A stretch of 64,000 bases of DNA from Allodiplogaster sudhausi (Eukaryota; Nematoda; Chromadorea; Rhabditida; Diplogasteridae). Shown piece after piece: positions 1-9,981 of the stretch (position 1 is its first letter; the number at the start of each line of letters is the position of its first letter). The position numbers were made by a program, and so were the translations under genes. The DNA lies in the NCBI GenBank assembly GCA_945643635.1, contig CALZFC010000087.1, positions 573,501-637,500 on the forward strand, written 5' to 3'. The notes below the pieces were generated by a model that did no database searches, had not been told where the DNA came from, and was given only the letters and a program-made list of their open reading frames with translations.

Positions 1-3000
1 TCTCACTCTCTTCCTCTCACCCCCTTCCTCTCACTCTCCTCCTCTCACTTTCTTCCTCTCACTCTCCTCCTCTCACTTTCTTCCTCTCACCCCCTTCCTC
101 TCACTCTCCTCCTCTCACTCTCCTCCTCTCACTTTCTTCCTCTCACTCTCCTCCTCTCACTTTCTTCCTCTCACTCTCCTCCTCTCACTCTCTTCCTCTC
201 ACCCCCTTCCTCTGACTCTCTTTCTCTTACTCTCTTTCTCTCACTCTCTTCCTCTCACTCTCCTCCTCTCACTCTCTTCCTCTCACCCCCTTCCTCTCAC
301 TCTCCTCCTCTCACTCTCCTCCTCTCACTTTCTTCCTCTCACTCTCCTCCTCTCACTTTCTTCCTCTCACTCTCCTCCTCTCACTTTCTTCCTCTCACTC
401 TCCTCCTCTCACTCTCTTCCTCTCACTCTCCTCCTCTCACTCTCTTCCTCTCACTCTCCTCCTCTCACTCTCTTCCTCTCACCCCCTTCCTCTCACTCTC
501 CTCCTCTCACTTTCTTCATCTCACTCTCCTCCTCTCACTTTCTTCCTCTCACTCTCCTCCTCTCACTTTCTTCCTCTCACTCTCCTCCTCTCACTCTCTT
601 CCTCTCACCCCCTCCTCTCACTCTCCTCCTCTCACTTTCTTCCTCTCACTCTCCTCCTCTCACTTTCTTCCTCTCACTCTCCTCCTCTCACTTTCTTCCT
701 CTCACTCTCCTCCTCTCACTTTCTTCCTCTCACTCTCCTCCTCTCACTCTCTTCCTCTCACTCTCCTCCTCTCACTCTCTTCCTCTCACCCCCTTCCTCT
801 CACTCTCCTCCTCTCACTTTCTTCCTCTCACTCTCCTCCTCTCACTTTCTTCCTCTCACTCTCCTCCTCTCACTTTCTTCCTCTCACTCTCCTCCTCTCA
901 CTCTCTTCCTCTCACCCCCTTCCTCTCACTCTCCTCCTCTCACTTTCTTCCTCTCACTCTCCTCCTCTCACTCTCTTCCTCTTACCCCCTTCCTCTCACT
1001 CTCCTCCTCTCACTTTCTTCCTCTCACTCTCCTCCTCTCACTTTCTTCCTCTCACTCTCCTCCTCTCACTCTCTTCCTCTCACCCCCTTCCTCTCACTCT
1101 CCTCCTCTCACTTTCTTCCTCTCACTCTCCTCCTCTCACTCTCTTCCTCTTACCCCCTTCCTCTCACTCTCCTCCTCTCACTTTCTTCCTCTCACTCTCC
1201 TCCTCTCACTCTCTTCCTCTCACTCTCCTCCTCTCACTTTCTTCCTCTCACTCTCCTCCTCTCACTTTCTTCCTCTCACTCTCCTCCTCTCACTTTCTTC
1301 CTTTCACTCTCCTCCTCTCACTCTCTTCCTCTCACCCCCTTCCTCTCACTCTCCTCCTCTCACTCTCCTCCTCTCACTCTCTTCCTCTCACTCTCCTCCT
1401 CTCACTCTCTTCCTCTCACTCTCCTCTCACTCTCTCCTCTCTTCCTCTCACTCTCCTCCTCTCACTTTCTTCCTCTCACTCTCCTCCTCTCACTTTCTTC
1501 CTCTCACTCTCCTCCTCTCACTTTCTTCCTCTCACTCTCCTCCTCTCACTTTCTTCCTCTCACTCTCCTCCTCTCACTCTCTTCCTCTCACTCCCTCTCT
1601 CTCACTCTCCTCCTCTCACTCTCTCTCCTCTCACTCTCCTCTCTCTCACTTTCTTCCTCTCACTCTCCTCCTCTCACTTTCTTCCTCTCACTCTCCTCCT
1701 CTCACTTTCTTCCTCTCACTCTCCTCCTCTCACTTTCTTCCTCTCACTCTCCTCCTCTCACTTTCTTCCTCTCACTCTCCTCCTCTCACTTTCTTCTCTC
1801 TCACTCTCCTCCTCTCACTTTCTTCCTCTCACTTTCCTCCTCTCACTTTCTTCCTCTCACTCTCCTCCTCTCACTCTCTTCCTCTCACTTCCTCTCACTC
1901 TCTCCTCTCACTTTCTTCCTCTCACTCTCCTCCTCTCACTCTCTTCCTCTCACTCCCCTTCCTCTCACTCTCCTCCTCTCACTTTCTTCCTCTCACTCTC
2001 CTCCTCTCACTCTCTTCCTCTCTACCTCCCTTCCTCTCACTCTCCTCCTCTCACTTTCTTCCTCTCACTCTCCTCCTCTCACTCTCCTCCTCTCACTCTC
2101 TTCCTCTCACTCTCCTCCTCTCACTTTCTTCCTCTCACTCTCCTCCTCTCACTCTCCTCCTCTCACTCTCCTCCTCTCGCTTTCTTCCTCTCACTCTCCT
2201 CCTCTCACTTTCTTCCTCTCACTCTCCTCCTCTCACTTTCTTCCTCTCACTCTCCTCCTCTCACTCTCTTCCTCTCACTCTCCTCCTCTCACTCTCTTCC
2301 TCTCACTCTCCTCCTCTCACTCTCTTCCTCTCACCCCCTTCCTCTCACTCTCCTCCTCTCACTTTCTTCCTCTCACTCTCCTCCTCTCACTTTCTTCCTC
2401 TCACTCTCCTCCTCTCACTTTCTTCCTCTCACTCTCCTCCTCTCACTCTCTTCCTCTCACCCCCTTCCTCTCACTCTCCTCCTCTCACTTTCTTCCTCTC
2501 ACTCTCCTCCTCTCACTTTCTTCCTCTCACTCTCCTCCTCTCACTTTCTTCCTCTCACTCTCCTCCTCTCACTTTCTTCCTCTCACTCTCCTCCTCTCAC
2601 TTTCTTCCTCTCACTCTCCTCCTCTCACTCTCTTCCTCTCACTCTCCTCCTCTCACTTTCTTCCTCTCACTCTCCTCCTCTCACTTTCTTCCTCTCACTC
2701 TCCTCTTCTCACTTTCTTCCTCTCACTCCACTCCTCTCACACTCTTCCTCTCACTCTCCTCCTCTCACTTTCTTCCTCTCACCCCCTTCCTCTCACTCTC
2801 CTCCTCTCACTTTCTTCCTCTCACTCTCCTCCTCTCACTTTCTTCCTCTCACTCTCCTCCTCTCACTTTCTTCCTCTCACTCTCCTCCTCTCACTTTCTT
2901 CCTTTCACTCTCCTCCTCTCACTCTCTTCCTCTCACCCCCTTCCTCTCACTCTCCTCCTCTCACTTTCTTCCTCTCACTCTCCTCCTCTCACTTTCTTCC

Positions 3001-4161
3001 TCTCACTCTCCTCCTCTCACTCTCTTCCTCTCACTCTCCTCCTCTCACTCTCTTCCTCTCACCCCCTTCCTCTCACTCTCCTTTTCTCACTTTCTTCCTC
3101 TCACTCTCCTCCTCTCACTTTCTTCCTCTCACTCTCCTCCTCTCACTCTCTTCCTCTCACTCTCCTCCTCTCACTCTCTTCCTCTCACCCCCTTCCTCTC
3201 ACTCTCCTCCTCTCACTTTCTTCCTCTCACTCTCCTCCTCTCACTTTCTTCCTCTCACTCTCCTCCTCTCACTCTCTTCCTCTCACCCCCTTCCTCTCAC
3301 TCTCCTCCTCTCACTTTCTTCCTCTCACTCTCCTCCTCTCACTTTCTTCCTCTCACTCTCCTCCTCTCACTTTCTTCCTCTCACTCTCCTCCTCTCACTT
3401 TCTTCCTTTCACTCTCCTCCTCTCACTCTCTTCCTCTCACCCCCTTCCTCTCACTCTCCTCCTCTCACTTTCTTCCTCTCACTCTCCTCCTCTCACTTTC
3501 TTCCTCTCACTCTCCTCCTCTCACTCTCTTCCTCTCACCCCCTTCCTCTCACTCTCCTCCTCTCACTTTCTTCCTCTCACTCTCTTCCTCTTACCCCCTT
3601 CCTCTCACTCTCCTCCTCTCACTTTCTTCCTCTCACTCTCCTCCTCTCACTCTCTTCCTCTCACCCCCTTCCTCTCACTCTCCTCCTCTCACTCTCCTCC
3701 TCTCACTTTCTTCCTCTCACTCTCCTCCTCTCACTTTCTTCCTCTCACTCTCCTCCTCTCACTTTCTTCCTCTCACTCTCCTCCTCTCACTCTCTTCCTC
3801 TCACTCTCCTCCTCTCACTCTCTTCCTCTTACCCCCTTCCTCTCACTCTCCTCCTCTCACTTTCTTCCTCTCACTCTCCTCCTCTCACTCTCTTCCTCTC
3901 ACCCCCTTCCTCTCACTCTCCTCCTCTCACTCTCCTCCTCTCACTTTCTTCCTCTCACTCTCCTCCTCTCACTTTCTTCCTCTCACTCTCCTCCTCTCAC
4001 TCTCTTCCTCTCACCCCCTTCCTCTGACTCTCTTTCTCTTACTCTCTTTCTCTCACTCTCTTCCTCTCACTCTCCTCTTCTCACTCTCTTCCTCTCACAC
4101 CCTTCCTCTCACTCTCCTCCTCTCACTCTCCTCCTCTCACTTTCTTCCTCTCACTCTCCAG
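1..4161. repeat. CT-rich 14-bp minisatellite inside an intron
   Basis: A tandem array of 14-bp monomers alternates mainly between TCTCACTCTCCTCC and TCTCACTTTCTTCC, with a third variant TCTCACCCCCTTCC interspersed. This gives a 28-bp and longer higher-order pattern. It begins before the window and ends abruptly at a 3' splice site (AG at 4160-4161), so it lies in an intron of the esterase gene that follows and replaces or extends that intron's polypyrimidine tract. Occasional single-base variants and truncated monomers (about 1420-1450, 1590-1640, 2730-2750) are present. No coding content is seen. Confidence 0.95.
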
Positions 4162-5315
4162 CTCAGTTCTACAACCTCCCTCGTCTGAGTGAATTGACTC
4201 GATCGGAGGCAGAAGAAGCGACATTCCGAGTAGTTGAGTCAGCCTTCCATCCAACCTCAAAGGAGAAACTTCCGAATGCGACTCTTCTCCTCGTTGCCAA
4301 TGCTTCCTTTGCTCGGTACATTGATGACCCCTCCAACACTTTCCTCCCTCAGCGAGTAGTCGCCAGACTTCAGAAAGTAAGTTCTCCTCTCCATATCACC
4401 TTCTCTGCCTCATCTCTTACTCCTCTAAAATCTCTCTCTCTCTCTCTCTCTCTGCTTTTCTTTCTCTCTCTTTAGATGGAAGCCGACATCGAATTCGTAG
4501 CTCCATGTGCGCGTGAGGTAAAGGCTTACATCACTCAAGGAATGCCAACTTACGTGTACTCCTTCGACTTCATGCCAACTTCTCCCATTTATGAAGAGGA
4601 CAAAAAGGTCTTTTCTCTCTTCGGCAAGGAGCCTGTTCACATTCTTCGCAAAGATGACAACTTTGAAGGTGTACTTCCATAACCCATTTCTTGATTGTAC
4701 TTCGAATAAATTAACTTTTTTTGAAGATTCAAGGATGGAACCTTTCCATGGTCTGGACCACGCATTCATCTTCACGAGGGGATATTCCAGCAATCTCGAG
4801 GTCACTTCAGCCATCCAATCTTGTCTTTGTGATTCTTCGGTAGTTCAGATTCGGCCCTTCACAAAAAGGGACGAGGCAATGACTAAGATGCTCACTCGGA
4901 TGTGGACAAACTTCGTGAAGACAGGAGATCCATCCACGCCAAGACTCGTCTGGCCATCCAGCAGATTTAATGAGAGCAGACATCTTGCACTCGACCTCCC
5001 TCCACGGTGGGACATGGAAAGACTGGGAATACTCACATACGGAGTATAGTACAAGGCATAACAGTGAGAAGAATTAAACGAGACATTTAAAACTACATTG
5101 TTAAGAATAATGCAAGGAGAGATTCACTGGCCGAATGCATCGTTCTGGAACGTCGAAGTGGATATGATCTCCCGTTACATCCCCAAGGACAGTGAGACTG
5201 GCCTCGTGGATCCCGGTTCTGAGCTGACCAATGAAGAACGGGTGGAGGTTAGAGGATACTGTGAGAAGGCGAGAGAGAGAGAGAGAGAGAAAGAGAAAGA
5301 GAGAGAGACAGAGAG

Positions 5316-5346
<31 letters not shown>

Positions 5347-5354
5347 GAGAGAAG

Positions 5355-5409
<55 letters not shown>

Positions 5410-5576
5410 GGCTGCAGCTGGCAGCGTACCGCCGTGCTTGGTGGGCCTTGTGGGTGCTGGTTGCGACGATCGTATTCGTTACGTGGATTGCAGTTGTGTA
5501 TTATGTGTGGAGATGCAGCAGAGCCCCCCGCTCCAAACCATACGACAACATTGTAGTCGCACCCCGGGCTGTCTAA
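4162..5576 (+). CDS. Carboxylesterase/cholinesterase-like protein, C-terminal exons (partial)
   Basis: These are the last exons of a carboxylesterase type-B (alpha/beta hydrolase) gene. Exons are about 4162-4376, 4476-4668, 4727-5043, about 5122-5268 and about 5417-5576. The exon ending at 5043 reads GLDHAFIF, where the His is the likely catalytic triad His, and later WTNFVKTGDP, a classic motif of the family near its C-terminus. The catalytic Ser and N-terminus lie left of the window. The last exon encodes a hydrophobic segment (WALWVLVATIVFVTWIAVVYYVW) and a short tail ending APRAV, so the protein looks like a type I membrane-anchored esterase. The last intron is a GA tract; its donor is ambiguous, and GC at 5269 keeps the frame best. 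An AATAAA lies at 5814-5819. The substrate cannot be inferred. Confidence 0.8.
5268..5408. repeat. GA-rich microsatellite tract in last esterase intron
   Basis: Nearly pure (GA)n with AAAGA and CAGA interruptions fills the last intron of the esterase gene. The purine strand is the sense strand, opposite to most intronic tracts in this window. Open frames of RERERE type across it are artefacts of the repeat. Confidence 0.9.
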
Positions 5577-5688
5577 CACTCTCTCCTCTCTTTCTCTGCT
5601 CTTGTCTCTCCTTCAACATCGTAGTCGCACCCCGGGCTGTCTAACACTCTCTCCTCTCTTTCTCTGCTCTTGTCTCTCCTTGATGCTC
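5553..5688. repeat. 68-bp tandem duplication spanning the esterase stop codon
   Basis: The segment starting GTAGTCGCACC at 5553 recurs at 5621 with essentially the same sequence (period 68). It covers the last codons (VVAPRAV), the TAA and the first 3'UTR bases, so the second copy carries an untranslated repeat of the C-terminal codons. It appears to be a recent slippage or local duplication. Confidence 0.9.
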
Positions 5689-6134
5689 ACTTACTCATTA
5701 CTCATTCGTATCATAATGAATGATTTTCAACCTTCCTCTTGAGCTTTCGACTTTTGTCATACACTTCTATCTCCACCTTTGCAAAACGGGTCATCTGCTC
5801 AGCGAATTGCACAAATAAACTTTTTATTATTATTTATTTTCTTCTTTGGAAAGCGCAATTGTAATAACGTACAACAAATTCAATAAATCGTTGAAATGAC
5901 TTGCGCTTACCCGGTGCAACGTCAAGTTTAAAGCAAATTGTGACAAGACACAGAGAAAACCCAGCGAATAAAAGGGCCGAATTTTCCTTGTTATTTCTCG
6001 TTCAATGTATAAAGTAACCGAATCTGTGTGAGAAAAAAATTCTGCAAAAACAGTCTGGGGTAATTCAGAGGCACGTAAAACAGAGTGGGTGTTGAAATGA
6101 GGCAACCCTTTATTCCCTGAGTAACGCTTTGTTT
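5577..6134. other. Convergent intergenic/3' UTR region
   Basis: This holds the 3' UTRs of the esterase (+) and PORCN (-). AATAAA at 5814-5819 on the + strand followed by T-rich sequence is a plausible polyadenylation site for the esterase. No coding signal is seen. Confidence 0.6.
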
Positions 6135-8019
6135 TTAAAGACAAAATGAAAGAAGAGCCGTAAAAAATCCTAAAATATGACTGGCAAAGTGGTGACTTTT
6201 CCAAACCGAAAGAGCGTGACGAAGAGATGAGCCAGGATGAATTGACATTTCATGATTCCATGGCATTCCCAGATAGATGAGATGGTACACAGCAAGACAT
6301 GTCCATAGCAGATTCACTGTGAATCCTCTCAGAGATTGGCCAGAGTGGGCGTGGCCACATCCAACGGAACATTCTCTGAACAAGTCATTCTTAGAAGAAT
6401 GGACAGGAGACAGGAATACCTTGAGCGGCAGCAGAGGGAGAGTCTACGGGAAAGTCGATTCCTCACGTGATTCTCGGCCCAGGAAAGAAATCCAAGAGAA
6501 AGAAGGACAGCGGAGAGTTGGCCGTTCAAACCCTTCAAAGTGCCTTTTTTTATCATTCTTATAAATTCTTAAAGCGAACATAGAAGATGAACTTACATGG
6601 AAAAGCGAGCTGACGACGAAAGTTGACAGAATTCCAACAGAACTGCCAAGATGTCTTGTTCGCGAGTAAACATCTCAAATAAAAACTACTGTGTAAACAG
6701 AAGAATTATAGAAAGGAAATAAATTTTGCAAATAAATAAATTTCTCACACTTAAAGAGATATTGGTGCATAGGGACATTCCACACGGTGACCACTTCAGT
6801 CAGAGACCGCGGGATTTCAATCTTAAACGGAGAAACAATAGACGAGAAGCTCATTCCAGCAGCGCAGCTCAGGCCTTTCAAATAGTTAATAACAATTATT
6901 AGCAGAGAACTATTTTGCTAATCCAACCATACGACCAGAAGCTGATGAAGTAATGGCTGCATCGGAAAGACTGAGCATCGGCAAAATTCCGAGCGAGACC
7001 AACAGACGGGAAGTACAACTCTGTGAAGCAGGAGGACACCAGCATGCAACTCAAGCTGACTCCCAGGGAGAGGGCGGCCCATACGAGGAGAGAGAACTCG
7101 CTCTTCAATCAACAATGAAATTTCAAAGGTCTTTACAATTTCGTACTTCAACTATTCGGAGCATGGTAGACTGACATTAAATGAGGAATGAGAAGGATAA
7201 CCTTGGAGCCTTTGAATCCGAATGACATTCGGTAAACTCTCAGCGGAATTGCAGGACCAAAGAGAATGGTTGCGGGGTTGAGAAAGTAAGAAAGAATGAC
7301 GAGGGGATGTTCAAGAGGATCTCCATCGCTGATATCGAAAGCAACAGAGGACATCTTCATCGCTAAGATCATTACCACTCCCCGGTAAGAAGAAAATTCA
7401 TTGCCATAGTCGCTCAGCTCTCTGAAAACACAACGCAGTAAAGCACAGATATCATTCTTTTTTCTAAAGCGAAATAAACAAGAGTAAACGAAACAACTAA
7501 CAATGCAGCCAGCGAAAGCAACGCGGAGATCGTAACAAAGTAGCCGATTTGCCCTCGAAAACGTCAGAGAAACAGTTACTACTGTTGCGGAAAGAGCAAC
7601 AGCAGAGACGATAGGGAGAGGCAGGTTCCACTCATACAAAAGAGCAAGGCCCAGTAAACTCACAATTCCGTGGGTTAGATATTTGCCTAGGAAACCTGCA
7701 ACGAAACGCACATCTAATTTAATTATTAAAAAAAAAGACGGAAAGAGGTGTAAAGAATGAGAGATTATGATTTAGTAAATGATGACATTGATTCAATATT
7801 CAACTAGCACGAACCTTGCGTAACAATTAGTCGCTGAATCAAAGCAAAAGCGATGGAGATAAGTACGTTGTGTTGAATTGAGGAGAGGCTTCCGGCCACG
7901 CAACTTCTTCGATCTTCTTCAAGCAACTCTCGTTCCAATTCAGGGTCAAACCAGTCGAAAGAAGCATCTTCCATCCCATAATCAAGGACGATTGGCTCCA
8001 ATTCAAGATCGTTATCCAT
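6135..8019 (-). CDS. PORCN: Protein-serine O-palmitoleoyltransferase porcupine (MBOAT)
   Basis: PORCN is the ER membrane enzyme that attaches palmitoleate to a conserved Ser of Wnt proteins, which is needed for Wnt secretion. Translated minus-strand exons match the family in order: an acidic N-terminus from ATG at 8019, hydrophobic segments, SYRGVVMILAMK (MBOAT), FGPAIPL, IEIPRSLTEVVTVWNVPM (the family's ELPRSMVEVVTSWNLPM), AVLLSLGF, then VYHLIYLG near the end. The catalytic His sits at an exon end (SSLFH, low end 6597) and joins GLNGQLSAVLL in the next exon (high end 6532), so the active site looks intact. The last intron (about 6376-6419) is only about 44 nt. Multiple membrane segments fit an MBOAT. 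It is divergent from TFDP across a transposon. Some internal exon ends are approximate. Confidence 0.93.
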
Positions 8020-8253
8020 TCAACGACTTCTGAGCTTACAAGAGTCAAAAAAGTATGCACAACACAGGGGAATAAACAAAGACGTTGCCGTACAATCAAA
8101 TTCGCCTTCCATATTATCCTTCAGGAAAACTAGGTAGAGGTGCAAGATGTCTCAGAATTCGCAATTTATTGGTAATTAATAAATTTAAAATCCCTCCAAT
8201 GAAAGCAAGTTCGCGCGCGCCCGAGTTCAAACATGATTTACGGCTTCAAGTTT
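8020..8253. other. PORCN 5' flank
   Basis: This stretch lies between the PORCN start and the left target duplication of the foldback element (TTCAAGTTT at 8245-8253). It presumably carries the PORCN promoter. No clear TATA box is recognised. Confidence 0.4.
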
Positions 8254-9785
8254 GGCAATTAGTAATGTTCACCCGTTCACCCGCGTTCACCCGCGTTCAC
8301 CCACGGGTAAGGTTCACCCGGCTTATAGTAAAGTTCACCCAGCTTATAGTAATGTTCACCACACTTATATTAATATTCACCCAAAGCTTTCTGCCTATCA
8401 ATTCATTCTTTTACACTTATTAGGATTATCGTTTGGTCCCAAATAAGGAAGGAGTTCGAACCTATAACTCACACACTATATCATTGGACTTCTCATCAGA
8501 GACATCGATGACTTGCACCCTAAGGTGAGAGTAGAGCATCTCTGCTACTCTGTTGTCCCTCTCCACTCCGTTCACTCTCTCTTCTTCCTCTCCATCTCCC
8601 CCTCCATTTCTTTTCGCTTCCGGTCTCCTCTTCTTAGTCTCTATCCCTCCCCCTCAGGTGAGGTAGTGCGGTACAAATGCGGTCACCACTTCCGCTTCGA
8701 ATGCGGGAATGACTGCGACGAGCCCGTGAGCTGCGTCTGCTCAAGTAGTGTGAAAAAGCTACAGAAAGTGAGATAGCAAGAGAGAAAGAATGAGGAAGAG
8801 AGATTGTAGAGTGAGACTGCGTATTAGCTGAGGGAGGAAGTGCTAGTGATTCGTGGCACTTCCCGCGCTGTGAGCAGGCAATGGCCTTCCAGACAAGGGG
8901 AGGCTAGAAGCGAGGAATCAGTGATAGAACACACTGGCGAAGTATGAAAGGGAAGGGAATGGCGCCTTGAGGAGTGGACTATCCTGCTCAGCAATGGTGC
9001 TCGTAATCTGTTGTCTGCCACTCCCGTCGCAAGTAAAAGCTCGTTTGGGAATTTTTCGACGACTCCGATGAACTGCAGACCATGCACCAGGACAGAAGCC
9101 ATCAGATGGGAGGTGGATGAAGAGATCTGGAGACCACCGGAAGTGAAGATCAACTAGGAAGGCCATTGCCTGCTCACAGCGCGTGAAGTGCCACGAATCA
9201 CTAGCACTTCCTCCCTCAGCTAATATGCAGTCTCACTCTACAATCTCTCTTCCTCATTCTTTCTCTCTTGCTATCTCACTTTCTGTAGCTTTTTCACACT
9301 ACTTGAGCAGACGCAGCTCACGGGCTCGTCGCAGTCATTCCCGCATTCGAAGCGGAAGTGGTGACCGCATTTGTACCGCACTACCTCACCTGAGGGGGAG
9401 GGATAGCGACTAAGAAGAGGAGACCGGAAGCGAAAAGAAATGGAGGGGGAGATGGAGAGGAAGAAGAGAGAGTGGACGGAGTGGAGAGGGACAACAGAGT
9501 AGCAGAGATGCTCTACTCTCACCTTAGGGTGCAAGTCATCGATGTCTCTGATGAGAAGTCCAATGATATAGTGTGTGAGTTATAGGTTCGAACTCCTTCC
9601 TTATTTGGGACCAAACGATAATCCTAATAAGTGTAAAAGAATGAATTGATAGGCAGAAAGCTTTGGGTGAATATTAATATAAGTGTGGTGAACGGGTAAA
9701 TTTTACTATAAGCCGGGTGAACTTTACCCGTAGGTGAACGTGGGTGAACGCGGGTGAACGGATGAACGGGTGAACATTAATTGCC
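8254..9785. mobile_element. Foldback, Mutator-like DNA transposon with long inverted arms
   Basis: Two inverted arms of about 630-640 bp (8254-8890 and 9157-9785) flank a unique loop of about 266 bp. The termini are mirror images beginning GGCAATTA and rich in repeated GTTCACCC. A perfect 9-bp direct repeat, TTCAAGTTT, lies immediately outside both ends (8245-8253 and 9786-9794). Long inverted arms plus a 9-bp target duplication are typical of Mutator-like (MULE) foldback elements. The arms are almost identical: the 87-residue frame they carry differs by one residue. No transposase is recognisable, so it is probably non-autonomous. It sits between divergent PORCN and TFDP and could affect both promoters. 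Confidence 0.9.
8513..8776 (+). other. Exon-like segment carried in the transposon arm (inverted copy at 9271-9534)
   Basis: An 87-codon open frame occurs in both arms (+ here, - at 9271-9534). Within it, about 8659-8767 is bordered by a pyrimidine-rich AG (acceptor-like) and a GTGAGA (donor-like), as in a captured host exon. That part is Cys/His-rich (YKCGHHFRFECGNDC). A second GTGAGA donor-like site follows an open stretch just upstream. The joined frame is not open in any phase that I tested, so expression as protein is doubtful. Confidence 0.4.
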
Positions 9786-9981
9786 TTCAAGTTTCAGCAC
9801 ATCCCCCCGTACTACGATCGTTGAAAAACTCATCTATTAGCTTGAAGTTTGTGAAATTTCCTTTCATTTAATTTCTTAAGCTTGTTACAATCTTTAGTTT
9901 TCATGCCGTTCTATGTTGATGGAGTGATAGTTTTTAGAAACCAAAATTTGCATTATGTAATTAAGGTTTTACCTACCTCAA

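Noticed and set aside
1..4161. CRISPR-like regular repeat array
   Set aside because: Units are contiguous 14-mers without unique spacers, CT-only composition, in a eukaryotic intron; this is a minisatellite.
5098..5644. RERERE/SLSLSL-type frames over GA and CT tracts here and at 12250-12724, 23641-23871, 31088-31450, 34331-34911, 36815-37297, 54318-54824, 56671-57071
   Set aside because: They are generated by dinucleotide repeats without stops and overlap recognised genes on the other strand or frame.
8824..9166. 109- and 82-codon minus-strand frames as transposase
   Set aside because: They are short, overlap each other in different frames and show no DDE or zinc-finger motif.
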